Shown: positions 36,713 to 45,610, counted from the first letter of the stretch. The stretch is 64,000 nucleotides of DNA from Fusibacter paucivorans (GCF_018390735.1 NZ_JAHBCL010000019.1:32665-96664), one strand, 5' to 3'. Numbers and translations: made by a program. The notes: generated by a model not told the origin, from the sequence alone.

Positions 36713-37891
36713 ATGGAGATAAAAGCTATTTTAATTCTTTCTGCAATGCTTTTCGGCATATCGTTTTTTATGCATACTTTCATCATACCAAATGATCAAT
36801 CCTATAATCGCCTTGATTTCATGCCTGCACTGGCATTGCTCTACGTGCTGACACAGACACTGCTCATTAGTTCCGTCAATGCATTCAGACTAATGATTGC
36901 GGTTCTCTACCTCGGTTACGCGATCATGCGCCTACTGACCTTAAAAGGCGTTAATCTCTCAGCTGTAGCAACAGGTCTCATACAGACTGCCGTTTTCTTT
37001 GGCAGTATCCAAATCGCATCCAAACTGCCAATCTTTTGGCTGAATACAATCAATATTTTGCTTGGAGCTGCTTTTCTCGTACTTTCTATCCTGCAATTGC
37101 GGCAGTCCGACAAAAAAATCGACCGTGATCTCTCTGAAATTAATGTCATCGGCTTCATTGCATTACTTATTTTGTCTCTTTCCAGCGGTTACTATATGCT
37201 GAATGTCGGCACTGGCGTCTTTTGCCTTCACCAGTTGGCAGAACTCGTCATCTACACTAAGCACGACAGAATTCTAAGAACATCTGTTTCAACGCGTTTA
37301 AAAGAACTTGAAAATCGTTTTGAAAGAACGGTTGAATTCGAAGCCAAAAAAAGAACGTCTGTCATGGCAGATAAAATCGAGCACATCCGTGAAAAATCTC
37401 AAAAAGATCCAATGACAAAAGCGCTTAATCGCCATGGTCTCACCAGCGAGATCAATAATCTAATCCGTGATCCCGCGATTAAAATATTTTCAATTGCCAT
37501 TTTTGACATTGATCACTTTAAAAGTATTAATGACACAAAAGGGCATATTGTCGGTGATGAATGTCTAAAATTTTTATCTTATACGTTTATGATCAGCAAT
37601 CGCAAAACTGATATGCTCGGGCGCTATGGCGGCGATGAATTCATTTTAATTATGCCGCATGTCAATGCCCCGGCTGCTCTTGAAATATGTGAGCGCATGC
37701 GAGGCCTCATTCAAAGTAAATCTGTACCGAAATTTACAATATCGTTGGGAATTGCCACCTATCCTTATGACGGCCGTGCTTTTACCTCTCTCCTCGAGGT
37801 AGCTGACAAAGGCCTCTATAAAGCAAAAGAAGGCGGTAGGAACCGCGTCGCGTACGACGGCAACGTTTTTATCAAAAATGAAACAAAGTAA
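36713..37891 (+). CDS. Membrane diguanylate cyclase (multi-TM, GGDEF)
   Basis: 392 residues from ATG 36713 (RBS TGGGGGC). About six hydrophobic helices fill the first 185 residues, probably a membrane sensor of the MHYT/7TM type but not one I can name. A coiled coil (about 195-225) leads to a GGDEF domain with DIDHFKSINDTKGH, RYGGDEF (306-310) and I-site RKTD (297-300). All catalytic residues are present. Terminated by the hairpin at 37919-37952. Confidence 0.92.
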   Translation: MEIKAILILSAMLFGISFFMHTFIIPNDQSYNRLDFMPALALLYVLTQTLLISSVNAFRLMIAVLYLGYAIMRLLTLKGVNLSAVATGLIQTAVFFGSIQIASKLPIFWLNTINILLGAAFLVLSILQLRQSDKKIDRDLSEINVIGFIALLILSLSSGYYMLNVGTGVFCLHQLAELVIYTKHDRILRTSVSTRLKELENRFERTVEFEAKKRTSVMADKIEHIREKSQKDPMTKALNRHGLTSEINNLIRDPAIKIFSIAIFDIDHFKSINDTKGHIVGDECLKFLSYTFMISNRKTDMLGRYGGDEFILIMPHVNAPAALEICERMRGLIQSKSVPKFTISLGIATYPYDGRAFTSLLEVADKGLYKAKEGGRNRVAYDGNVFIKNETK

Positions 37892-37918
37892 GCACTATAA
37901 ATAATATTCACTTTTCCT

Positions 37919-37952
37919 AAATCGCCATAGCCAACTGACTATGGCGATTTTG
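37919..37952. terminator. Shared terminator between the GGDEF gene and the degenerate sensor gene
   Basis: Stem AAATCGCCATAG / CTATGGCGATTT (12 pairs) with an 8-10 nt loop; TTTTG follows on the plus strand. Genes converge on it; it ends directly at the sensor stop codon. Confidence 0.8.
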
Positions 37953-37953
37953 T

Positions 37954-39828
37954 TCATTCTGATGACTTCTGTGATGTGTTTAGAGTGTTCATAAGTGTAT
38001 TGAGCAGCTTTCTCACTTTCTCGACCGTTAGCGGCAGAGACAGAATGCCGACGGCATTAATCTTTTCTGACCACAACCAATGATCGTGATGCTGTCCCAT
38101 GTAGATGAGCACCACGTTTGGTAATTGTTTGAGCATTTCTATTTCAGCATCTGCCAGTTGATACATTTTTTCTGCTTCAACGAGTATTAGATGATGCTCA
38201 CCTGAATCGACACTATACGGTACAAATTCAAAATGCAGCTGCTCTCCAATCAGTCGTAAAATTCGTTCCGATGCATAGCTGAGTTTATAACCGGAAAGCG
38301 TCATCTCGTCAAAGCGATCCGCCATTTGCATCGGCAAATGATTGTATTTAATAAATGGCCACTCAAGATGCAGTGTCTCATCATACTTACTTAAAGTAGC
38401 ATTGTATTTGTCATGTATGACGCTCCGAATACGTTCAATCTTGCTGTCATCATACTGCAAAACGCCATTTGTCTTAAAAGTAAATACCAGTTCACCTCTC
38501 ATTTTAAATCGAATAATAAACTGGTTCTGATAATGGATCAAGTGTTCAAACAGACTCATGACAACAACCCAAATCGCATTTGGATAACTGTATATCGTTT
38601 GCGGCACAACATCGACGTCTTCCAAAACGACTTCTTTGTTGTAATAATTCCCCACCGCCGTCATCACATCGAAAAGCATTGCTGTTATCTCAGTGATTTC
38701 AAACTTTTTAAGCCAAGCGCGATCATAATTGATTTCACCAATGGTATGGGCATAAAGCATTTCGGACTTTTGACTGAGATAGGCGCCGAGTTGCTGTTTG
38801 TGTTTTTCGTACATTTCATCATTAAATGTATTGAGAATTCTAAGTACTTCCACTATCGGAAGCAGTTCGATTTCAAAAAATGCAGCCATGTTGTCTTTAT
38901 AGCGCATATTCTCAGCTAATCCCTCAATACTGTTATCATCAATATATCGATCTGCAATTCGCAGGACATCTTTGATTTCCTTATTGATACTGTCGTTTTT
39001 AATATAATGGTACAAAATAATCATGAATAGAATCATGAGTAATCCCATGAAAATGGTATAGATCTGCCATTGATAAAAAACATCAATCCATGGCACAATA
39101 CACGTTAACACAAGCTCTGATTCCTTCAATTCCCTTTGAAAAACAAGAAATGCCGTTCCTTGAAAGATAACTTTTTTAATACTGATCTGTTCAGAAGAAG
39201 AAGCAATTTCATGACCCTTCGGAAATAACTCAGCAATATTGGGTTTTAGCGCATTTTGATAATTCTCAAAATATAAAATTTCGCCTTGTGGATTAGATAC
39301 AATCATCCCCGCACTACCAACGGAAGCCTCTTTCGCAACATCTGCAACCAGCCCCTTTAGATTGATTTCAATTGCGATGACGCCACTGTCCAACGTTCCC
39401 GGCTTTCCGTAGCGGCTTCCAATGACAATGTGCTCAATAAGATTATTCGGATCAGAAATAACTTTCTGACCTTCAGAATCATAAAGCGTCATCAGCCAAT
39501 TGATGCGGCTTATAGAAAGATTAGCTTTCGCGTAAGGTGAAATCAATTCCTCATATTGATAATAAGATAAATTCGCATAATGCGGCAGTTTATCATTATA
39601 ATGCATTAATTGGTTTTCTTTCACATTCTCACAAGACGTCGTCAGAATATTCTGCGTCATCTTGGCTGCCTCAATCCTTTCGTTCAGCGCATTGAGGATA
39701 TTCATAAAAGCGACTTCTTCTTTTTTCAGATTGCCGTTGTACCCCAACTGACTGACATTGTAAAGCAATAGGCTAAAGACGATACTATAGATTGATATGA
39801 TGATTACATTTCGCTTAATTCTTTTCAT
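37954..39828 (-). CDS. Cache-domain membrane sensor with degenerate kinase-like and receiver-like parts
   Basis: 624 residues: TM1 near 8-28, extracytoplasmic Cache-type domain (about 35-245, with GMIVSNPQGEILYFENYQ), TM2 near 255-277, then about 350 cytoplasmic residues. The cytoplasmic part has the layout of HisKA-HATPase-receiver but without function: the site expected to hold the phospho-His region reads AHTIGEINYDRAW, the N-box position reads SLFEHLIHY, no Gly-rich ATP lid is found, and the C-terminus (PNVVLIYMG...GILSLPLTVEKVRKLL) resembles the second half of a receiver without its phospho-Asp. It is likely a non-catalytic signalling protein. A lipoprotein gene lies 104 nt upstream. Confidence 0.75.
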   Translation of the reverse strand: MKRIKRNVIIISIYSIVFSLLLYNVSQLGYNGNLKKEEVAFMNILNALNERIEAAKMTQNILTTSCENVKENQLMHYNDKLPHYANLSYYQYEELISPYAKANLSISRINWLMTLYDSEGQKVISDPNNLIEHIVIGSRYGKPGTLDSGVIAIEINLKGLVADVAKEASVGSAGMIVSNPQGEILYFENYQNALKPNIAELFPKGHEIASSSEQISIKKVIFQGTAFLVFQRELKESELVLTCIVPWIDVFYQWQIYTIFMGLLMILFMIILYHYIKNDSINKEIKDVLRIADRYIDDNSIEGLAENMRYKDNMAAFFEIELLPIVEVLRILNTFNDEMYEKHKQQLGAYLSQKSEMLYAHTIGEINYDRAWLKKFEITEITAMLFDVMTAVGNYYNKEVVLEDVDVVPQTIYSYPNAIWVVVMSLFEHLIHYQNQFIIRFKMRGELVFTFKTNGVLQYDDSKIERIRSVIHDKYNATLSKYDETLHLEWPFIKYNHLPMQMADRFDEMTLSGYKLSYASERILRLIGEQLHFEFVPYSVDSGEHHLILVEAEKMYQLADAEIEMLKQLPNVVLIYMGQHHDHWLWSEKINAVGILSLPLTVEKVRKLLNTLMNTLNTSQKSSE

Positions 39829-39932
39829 TCAACATCCATTGCCGCTATCCGCATTAGCAGCTTCCCTTTGTTTAATATTAATGAAACATTCTTGTATGCG
39901 CTTTGATCCATAGATTCTTTGATTTCCATGTC

Positions 39933-40913
39933 CTACTGGTGCTGAAAAGAATCAATAAGCCATTTTTCATCTACTTTCTTTAGTATATAGTGCATGTCGT
40001 TAAGGATCATCTGACCCTCCGGATCAAAAAAAGCTTCGGTCAACATCAACGTACATTTTTCGTCTGTCAATTCGATACCAGTCGGTTTAAAGGCAATAAA
40101 ATCAATATCAATGCCGTCACTGCCAATCGAATCTAATGCGGCCGCAGCCGGAGAATCCGGGACGACATATTGATAAATCGCTTGATCCCCATTTTTCACA
40201 AACTGTTCCCAAGCCAAATTATAGCTGACAATGAGTTCGTGCAGACCTTGATCAATTGCAATCGGCTCAATCAAGTCAAAAGCACTGACTTGAATACCTT
40301 CTTCTGTCACATAACTGGGATCTTCATGATAACCAGTTACGACGCGCTCAGTCTGATATTGATAATACTTATAAAAATCTGTTGTCCCCTTGCCCTTCGT
40401 CAATACGCGAATTTCTTCATAACCCTTTGTATCTTCATATCGTACAGTGACTTGATCCTCCGATAAAGCAGTAATGGTTGCCGTCACTTTGATATTGTGA
40501 TAATCATCACGATTTGCTTTAAACTGCCATGCAGCATCTTTGGCGAGCGGCTTTTGCAACGCGACAATTTTATCGTAATCACTTTCATTTAAATGATTTC
40601 CCGCTGTAACCAGATTAATATGATCTGAATATACCTCATAGGTCATTTCAAAGGTAAAATCTTCATTGCTCTTGCCAATATCTGTATTCAGTATCTCACC
40701 TGAAATTTTTTGAGTATAGCATGCGTGTGTTTTCTGATTCTCAATTGCCGTCGCAATATGATAATAGTGATTATCGCCAACATAACCCATTTCCGATTGC
40801 GTTAAAAAGTCTGTCAAAGCTTCATCATAGGGTTGTTCTGCCATGTCATCTCTTGAACAGGCAGTTAAGAATACAGATAATAAGATAAGTCCCATTACGG
40901 CTTTTCGAAACAT
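39933..40913 (-). CDS. Unrecognised lipoprotein
   Basis: 326 residues with an N-terminal signal peptide and a lipobox LTAC (Cys19), so it should be anchored on the outer face of the membrane. The mature part is beta-rich with many Thr/Asp/Glu and no recognisable domain; the C-terminus ends LNDMHYILKKVDEKWLIDSF, like NTF2-type accessory proteins. RBS AGGAGAAAAT. It lies just upstream of, and in the same direction as, the Cache sensor gene, so a partner role is possible. Confidence 0.8.
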   Translation of the reverse strand: MFRKAVMGLILLSVFLTACSRDDMAEQPYDEALTDFLTQSEMGYVGDNHYYHIATAIENQKTHACYTQKISGEILNTDIGKSNEDFTFEMTYEVYSDHINLVTAGNHLNESDYDKIVALQKPLAKDAAWQFKANRDDYHNIKVTATITALSEDQVTVRYEDTKGYEEIRVLTKGKGTTDFYKYYQYQTERVVTGYHEDPSYVTEEGIQVSAFDLIEPIAIDQGLHELIVSYNLAWEQFVKNGDQAIYQYVVPDSPAAAALDSIGSDGIDIDFIAFKPTGIELTDEKCTLMLTEAFFDPEGQMILNDMHYILKKVDEKWLIDSFQHQ

Positions 40914-41004
40914 ATTTTCTCCTAAATACCCGCTTTTGCATGATGTGTTTAATACTATTCTATCATTATCCCTTCACGAGTGAAATGAAATGTTCCATCA
41001 TTTT

Positions 41005-41060
41005 TTGACATGTAAATAATTTGTAATTTACAATGGCGTTCCAATTTGATAAGATATAAT
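41005..41060 (+). promoter_or_regulatory. Candidate greA promoter region
   Basis: TATAAT at 41055-41060 lacks a good -35. A TTGACA at 41005-41010 has only TTACAA 17 nt later. Between them is an inverted repeat TGTAAAT-N8-ATTTACA (41011-41032). Confidence 0.35.
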
Positions 41061-41089
41061 AAGTCAAATCTTTTGAGGGAGTTGTTTCT

Positions 41090-41551
41090 ATGAAAAAAAC
41101 GTTATTAACAGAAGCTGCATTGAAAAAATTACAGCAAGAGTATGATGATCTCATTCAAAAACGTCATCATATATCTAAAGAAATTAAAGTGGCCAGAGAC
41201 TTCGGCGACTTGTCAGAAAACGCCGAATACCATGCAGCGAGAGAAGCCCAATCTCATAATGAAACAGAAATTCTTAAACTCAAAGAAATTCTAGAAAGTT
41301 ACGAGCTCGTTGCTGAGGCTTATGATAAAGACGCCATCACGATCAATTCTAAAGTTAAAATCAAGTACACGGATACCAATGATATTGAAGAGATTGAAAT
41401 CGTAACCAAAATCGAATCGGACCCTTTTGAAGGCAAAATTTCTAACGAATCTCCTATTGGCGAAGCGCTGATGGGTAGAAAAAAAGGTGATAAAGTCGAT
41501 GTTCATTCACCTAACGGGCCACTGGAAATCGTTGTCATGGATGTTATGTAA
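41090..41551 (+). CDS. greA: Transcription elongation factor GreA
   Basis: 153-residue factor that stimulates RNA polymerase to cleave backtracked transcripts. The N-terminal antiparallel coiled coil carries the catalytic-tip signature ARDFGDLSENAEYHAAREAQ with the paired acidic residues, and the C-terminal FKBP-like domain ends SPNGPLEIVVMDV. RBS GAGGGAG. Monocistronic with its own terminator. Confidence 0.97.
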   Translation: MKKTLLTEAALKKLQQEYDDLIQKRHHISKEIKVARDFGDLSENAEYHAAREAQSHNETEILKLKEILESYELVAEAYDKDAITINSKVKIKYTDTNDIEEIEIVTKIESDPFEGKISNESPIGEALMGRKKGDKVDVHSPNGPLEIVVMDVM

Positions 41552-41564
41552 CAAATTTATAAGC

Positions 41565-41617
41565 AGAGGTTGTTCTAACAACGCTTTTTAGCGTGGAAAC
41601 TGAACAGCCTCTTTTTT
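41565..41617 (+). terminator. Intrinsic terminator after greA
   Basis: Outer stem AGAGGTTGTTC / GAACAGCCTCT (11 pairs, one G-U) enclosing a small ACGC/GCGT hairpin, then TTTTTTC. Confidence 0.75.
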
Positions 41618-41725
41618 CATGATTTCCATGTAAAAAAACACGCGCATGATCATTAAAAAAGTCATTCACACGATGATGATAAGACAATTGAATCCTTTTA
41701 TCAGCTATCAGCAGTTTATCGCATA

Positions 41726-41767
41726 GAAAAAGCAGTAAAATTCTTTAATAATTTTACTGCTTTTTTA
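41726..41767 (-). terminator. Bidirectional terminator after the polyprenyl synthase gene
   Basis: Sixteen-base-pair perfect stem AAAAAGCAGTAAAATT / AATTTTACTGCTTTTT with T runs on both strands; adjoins the stop codon. Confidence 0.85.
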
Positions 41768-42709
41768 TTAGTAAACCCTGACAAGCATTTTCTCAGCCAT
41801 ATTTCTGAGTAGTGATTTATAGGGAACATCCGGCAGCCGATCAATGCGCTGAAACGCCTTATCGGTATATTTTCTAGCCAATATTCTCGATTTTTCAATA
41901 CCATCATGCTGTTCAATCTGCATGCCTATAGCCAGTGGTGACAACTGGCTGAATGTGACGCGCTGCCCTTCAAACGCATAAATGACAGGCAACGTGTAAT
42001 AACCATTTTTCACATCATGCTGTACCGTTTTGCCTACAGTCTCCGCATCCGTCGAAAAATCTAAGATATCATCAATAATTTGAAAGGCAATGCCAATTTC
42101 ATAACCAATTTTACCCAGTGAATTCGCAAGTGTCTCACTGCATCCACTCTCGACAGCACCCAAGTACATACTCAGTGAAAAGAGCGCCGCGGTTTTGCCT
42201 GAGATGACGCGAAGATAATTTCGAACCGTCATGGTATGATAACGGTTAAAATATTGCAAAAGCTCACTCTCGCAAATTCGTTCAATAACTTTGGCCAGTT
42301 TTGCAATTTTCTCATTATCATAATCCTTCGCCTTAAAAACCGAAAGAGACTTTGAAAGTAAATAATCACCAGTGTATACAGCCATGTCTTTCCCAAATTT
42401 GCTTTGTACACTTTGCTGGTTGCGCCTTATTTCAGCATCATCTACAATGTCGTCGTGTACGAGTGTCGCCATATGCAACAATTCAATAGCACTCGCTAGG
42501 TTAACCATTCGATCTGATTCATAAGTACCAAAATTTGCTGAAACAATTAAAAACTGAGGCCTTAACATTTTGCCGTTTAGTTTTAAAATCGCATCGATGA
42601 TGATCTGTACTTCCTGAAATTTTGCCTGCGAATGATCTTTTATGCGTTTCTTTACTTTTTCAATTTCCGAGGCAACACTATCGGATACCTCATTTATATT
42701 GTATGACAT
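41768..42709 (-). CDS. Polyprenyl diphosphate synthase (HepT/DmkB-like)
   Basis: Trans-prenyltransferase making the isoprenoid chain of menaquinone or demethylmenaquinone. The 313-residue protein has the first Asp-rich motif LVHDDIVDDAEIRR, the second QIIDDILDFS, and GKMLRPQFL near the N-terminus. Chain length is unknown. It follows eetB- and eetA-like genes (44 nt from eetB-like), the place held by dmkB in FLEET-type loci. RBS GGAGATATGA. Confidence 0.92.
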   Translation of the reverse strand: MSYNINEVSDSVASEIEKVKKRIKDHSQAKFQEVQIIIDAILKLNGKMLRPQFLIVSANFGTYESDRMVNLASAIELLHMATLVHDDIVDDAEIRRNQQSVQSKFGKDMAVYTGDYLLSKSLSVFKAKDYDNEKIAKLAKVIERICESELLQYFNRYHTMTVRNYLRVISGKTAALFSLSMYLGAVESGCSETLANSLGKIGYEIGIAFQIIDDILDFSTDAETVGKTVQHDVKNGYYTLPVIYAFEGQRVTFSQLSPLAIGMQIEQHDGIEKSRILARKYTDKAFQRIDRLPDVPYKSLLRNMAEKMLVRVY

Positions 42710-42753
42710 TCATATCTCCAAAATTCACGTTATTCGGCGATTCACTCCAAAAT

Positions 42754-43275
42754 TTATGAAATAAACCGCGTTCGCTTTAGATACGTAATTAGAAATCTGG
42801 CGACAATACCCACAAAAATACCTGTCGGAATGGCTACAACCATCAAAATCGGTAAATAAGTCAAAATATATGGCGTCTCCAAGATAATTGATGCCACCAG
42901 CAACTGTCCCAAATTATGGGCAACAGCACCTGTAATGCTCACTGTAATCAGATTAATACGATCGCCAAGCACTTTAAAGAGCATCGCCATCACCAGTAAA
43001 CTTAAAATGCCGCCGCTAAGGCTGTATAAAAAACTCGAAAGTGAACCAAAAGTCACTGCTGACAAGAGAACGCGCAATACGACAACCGAAAGCGATTGTT
43101 TGAAACTAAGCAGATAAATCGCTGTCAGTGTAACAATATTGGCTAAGCCCAATTTAGCGCCAGGTACAATAAACGGCATTGGCAGCATCTTTTCGATAAA
43201 GCCTAAAATCATCCCCTGTGCAACAAGCACTGAAATTAGGACGAGCATTCGGGTCTTCGTGTAATTCGTATTCAT
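42754..43275 (-). CDS. eetB: Gx transporter family protein (EetB-like)
   Basis: 173 residues with five to six membrane helices. It begins MNTNYTKTRMLVLISVLVAQ; the conserved loop is MPFIVPGAKLGLANIVTL, with GGILSLLVMAML and GAVAHNLGQLLVASII later. The family was once annotated heptaprenyl diphosphate synthase component I and includes EetB of the Listeria extracellular electron-transfer locus. ATG 43275 has GGAG 5 nt upstream and begins 2 nt after the eetA-like stop. The molecular role is unproven; the name rests on family and context. Confidence 0.85.
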   Translation of the reverse strand: MNTNYTKTRMLVLISVLVAQGMILGFIEKMLPMPFIVPGAKLGLANIVTLTAIYLLSFKQSLSVVVLRVLLSAVTFGSLSSFLYSLSGGILSLLVMAMLFKVLGDRINLITVSITGAVAHNLGQLLVASIILETPYILTYLPILMVVAIPTGIFVGIVARFLITYLKRTRFIS

Positions 43276-43277
43276 AG

Positions 43278-43658
43278 TCACTCCGCAATACTATCTAGTT
43301 CAGCAGCTTGTGTTTTCGAAACAATTTCAACCGTAAATTTATGCGGCAGACAGACGATGATTTCACCTACTTTTGAAATCTCACCTGTTTTAACGCAAAT
43401 TTGATCTCTGCAATTTGCTTCTGTCATGCTGACTAAACCATTTTTGACGGTTACAACATTGCGCTCATCATCTGCTTCATACTGGAATACTTCATCTGTA
43501 TCACGGTTAAAGGGAATGGTTTTAATCACAGTTCCCTGATGTTTAATCACAACTTCCAAGTCTGAAGAAGCGCGCGCTTGAAACTGGCTAATGGCAACAA
43601 ATGCCAGAAGGCTCGCAACGAGTATGCCCGCAATAATTATAATATCAACTTTTTTCAT
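43278..43658 (-). CDS. eetA: NusG domain II-containing protein (EetA-like)
   Basis: 126 residues: an N-terminal membrane anchor (about 4-24) and an extracytoplasmic NusG domain II with the hallmark EANCRDQICVKTGEIS...IVCLPHKFTVEI. The Cys-x4-Cys pair and the Cys-Leu-Pro-His motif are intact. Members are required for flavin-based extracellular electron transfer in Listeria (EetA). RBS GAAGG 6 nt before ATG 43658. It sits between the NDH-2 and EetB-like genes, with a strong hairpin terminator on its NDH-2 side. Confidence 0.87.
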   Translation of the reverse strand: MKKVDIIIIAGILVASLLAFVAISQFQARASSDLEVVIKHQGTVIKTIPFNRDTDEVFQYEADDERNVVTVKNGLVSMTEANCRDQICVKTGEISKVGEIIVCLPHKFTVEIVSKTQAAELDSIAE

Positions 43659-43677
43659 AAACAACCTTCAATATCGT

Positions 43678-43712
43678 TAAAAATCGTATCTGAACACATC
43701 AGATACGATTTT
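43678..43712 (-). terminator. Terminator between NDH-2 and EetA-like genes
   Basis: Perfect stem AAATCGTATCTGA / TCAGATACGATTT with a 5-nt loop and a TTTTTAAC tail on the minus strand. Confidence 0.85.
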
Positions 43713-43738
43713 AAATTCAAAACAACACCTTCATTCAA

Positions 43739-45538
43739 CTAATGAAAATACAAATAGGATTTCTGTGCAAAAGCAGTTTGTTTCCACCATCGTTTTAGCG
43801 GTGGCAACAAATAGTAATCCAAGCCAAAGGTACTGCCGGCACCCGCGATAATGGCAATGCCACCAAAGAAGTACCAGAGAATTGATGCATCAGACATGCC
43901 TGTCAGCGTTATGGCAACGGTCATACCTGTTGTCACAACCGCTGAAATAAAGGTAAACAATCCTGCGATCAGCATGAGGCCAAATGCAATTTCTGCAAAG
44001 ACCATGATCGTTTGGAACGGAATTGCATTTGGTGCTATAATTTTATCAATCATCCATTGAACAATGCCAGGGACTTCTTTCAGTAATGGCTGAACAGCAG
44101 CTGCGCCTTCAGCCGCACCTTCGGCTGCACCACCAGTCCATTCGCTAGCCTGCGTCACCGCATCGGAAGCAATCATCTTAGCGGAGGTCAACCAGCCTTC
44201 ATCAATCTTATGAAGCCCTTCAAACAGCCACATAAACCCTAAATAGACCCTAAACGGAACCATCCAGAAGTTTGGAGATGCTTTGGAGAAATGTCCGCCA
44301 ACAATCGACCGATTATTTTTTGTATGGAAGAATTCATGTCTCAAATACTCCCATAGCTGAGCAAGGCCACTCACTGTAAAGAGATAATAAAAATTGACCA
44401 TATGCTTCACAAGCATCGAGAAGAATCCTGACAGTTTCAGTCCGTTGTTATCTGATACGCAGTATCGCGAGCCAACGGATACCATAAAGCCATGATAAAC
44501 CTGCTTATGCGACTTCATTGGCGCACCGTTAATAGAAGCAATTATATTTTCAGCCGCTGTATGCCCAGACTGTTCAGCAGCCTCGACAATTTGCGGAAGT
44601 AAGCCGTCGTTATCTTCATAGTGCGTATTATCTCCTGCTATAAAGACATTATCGTATTGTGGCGACTGCATAAACTCATTGACAACAGCACGTCCGCCTC
44701 TGCCCGCTTCAAGACCCAATTTTGCAATAAAATTGCTAACTTTGATCCCAGCACCCCAGATAAGCGTCTTCGTTTCAATAAAACGACCATCTTTGAGTTC
44801 AAAGCCATCTTCAGTGGCTTTGACGAGCGCAGCATTTTTCAAGAGTTCTACACCAATTTTTCGATAACGCGATTCAACTTTTTCAACTTGGCGATCATCT
44901 TTCAGCGTATTTAAAATACGCGGCGTCGCCTCAATGTTATAAATCTTGACTTCACTTTTATCGATTCCGTATTTTTCTGACAAGTGCTCTTTGGCCTCAC
45001 CTAACTCACCAGCCATCTCAACACCTGTAAAACCGCCGCCGACAACTGCAAAAGTCAGAAGCTTTTTCCTGATATCCGCATCTTCTTCAATCGCTGCTGC
45101 TTGAAACATCGATTCAACATGCTGTCTGATTGTGATGGCATCATCATAAGACCAAAGCGTAAAGGCATGTTCTTCGATACCCGGAATACCAAATGAATTG
45201 GTATCTGATCCACAAGCCAAAAGCAGATAATCAAAATCATACGTTTTCTTTTCAGATGCAATTTGCTTGGTTTCGAAGTCAACCTTGGTAATGGTATCTG
45301 TTACAACTTTAACACTTCTTCCCTTAAAAATAGTCCTAAGATCAATGCGAATGGAATCAGGACTTGTTCGATGACCGGCAACTTCGTGAAGTTCTGTCAT
45401 CAACGTGTGATAGGTGTTTTTATCAATGAGCGTTATTTCGACATCTGGATTGTCTTTAAACGCTTTGTGCAAGGTTTTTCCAGCTTTTACGCCTGCATAC
45501 CCGCCACCTAAGATGATAATTTTTTTCTTTTCTGACAC
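43739..45538 (-). CDS. ndh2: NDH-2-type NADH dehydrogenase with C-terminal membrane (DoxX-like) domain
   Basis: 599 residues from GTG 45538 (MSEKKKIIILGGGYAG); GAGGG lies 5 nt upstream and longer starts lack an RBS. The first 400 residues form a FAD/NAD oxidoreductase: FAD motif ILGGGYAGVKAGK, NAD motif AVVGGGFTGVEMAGEL, and AGDNTHYEDNDGLLPQIVEAAEQSG near the FAD end. A C-terminal part of about 170 residues has four membrane helices resembling DoxX (FRVYLGFMWLFEGLHKIDEGW) interrupted by an Ala/Gly/Glu-rich GGAAEGAAEGAAAV insertion. Ndh2 of the FLEET pathway also carries an extra membrane tail. It passes electrons from NADH to a quinone at the membrane. The eetA, eetB and dmkB-like genes follow. 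Confidence 0.9.
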   Translation of the reverse strand: MSEKKKIIILGGGYAGVKAGKTLHKAFKDNPDVEITLIDKNTYHTLMTELHEVAGHRTSPDSIRIDLRTIFKGRSVKVVTDTITKVDFETKQIASEKKTYDFDYLLLACGSDTNSFGIPGIEEHAFTLWSYDDAITIRQHVESMFQAAAIEEDADIRKKLLTFAVVGGGFTGVEMAGELGEAKEHLSEKYGIDKSEVKIYNIEATPRILNTLKDDRQVEKVESRYRKIGVELLKNAALVKATEDGFELKDGRFIETKTLIWGAGIKVSNFIAKLGLEAGRGGRAVVNEFMQSPQYDNVFIAGDNTHYEDNDGLLPQIVEAAEQSGHTAAENIIASINGAPMKSHKQVYHGFMVSVGSRYCVSDNNGLKLSGFFSMLVKHMVNFYYLFTVSGLAQLWEYLRHEFFHTKNNRSIVGGHFSKASPNFWMVPFRVYLGFMWLFEGLHKIDEGWLTSAKMIASDAVTQASEWTGGAAEGAAEGAAAVQPLLKEVPGIVQWMIDKIIAPNAIPFQTIMVFAEIAFGLMLIAGLFTFISAVVTTGMTVAITLTGMSDASILWYFFGGIAIIAGAGSTFGLDYYLLPPLKRWWKQTAFAQKSYLYFH

Positions 45539-45581
45539 GATATCCCTCATTTCTATAATTTCAATAAATTTCCTCTCATAT

Positions 45582-45610
45582 ATTATATCAGACCATTTCA
45601 ACAGTGTAAC
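45582..45610 (-). promoter_or_regulatory. Probable promoter of the NDH-2 gene
   Basis: Minus strand GTTACA, 17 nt, TATAAT with an extended -10 (TGATATAAT); about 44 nt before the GTG start. Confidence 0.5.

Noticed and set aside
42754..43275. Heptaprenyl diphosphate synthase component I
   Set aside because: This is the old name of the family; the sequence is a multi-helix membrane protein and fits the Gx transporter/EetB group.
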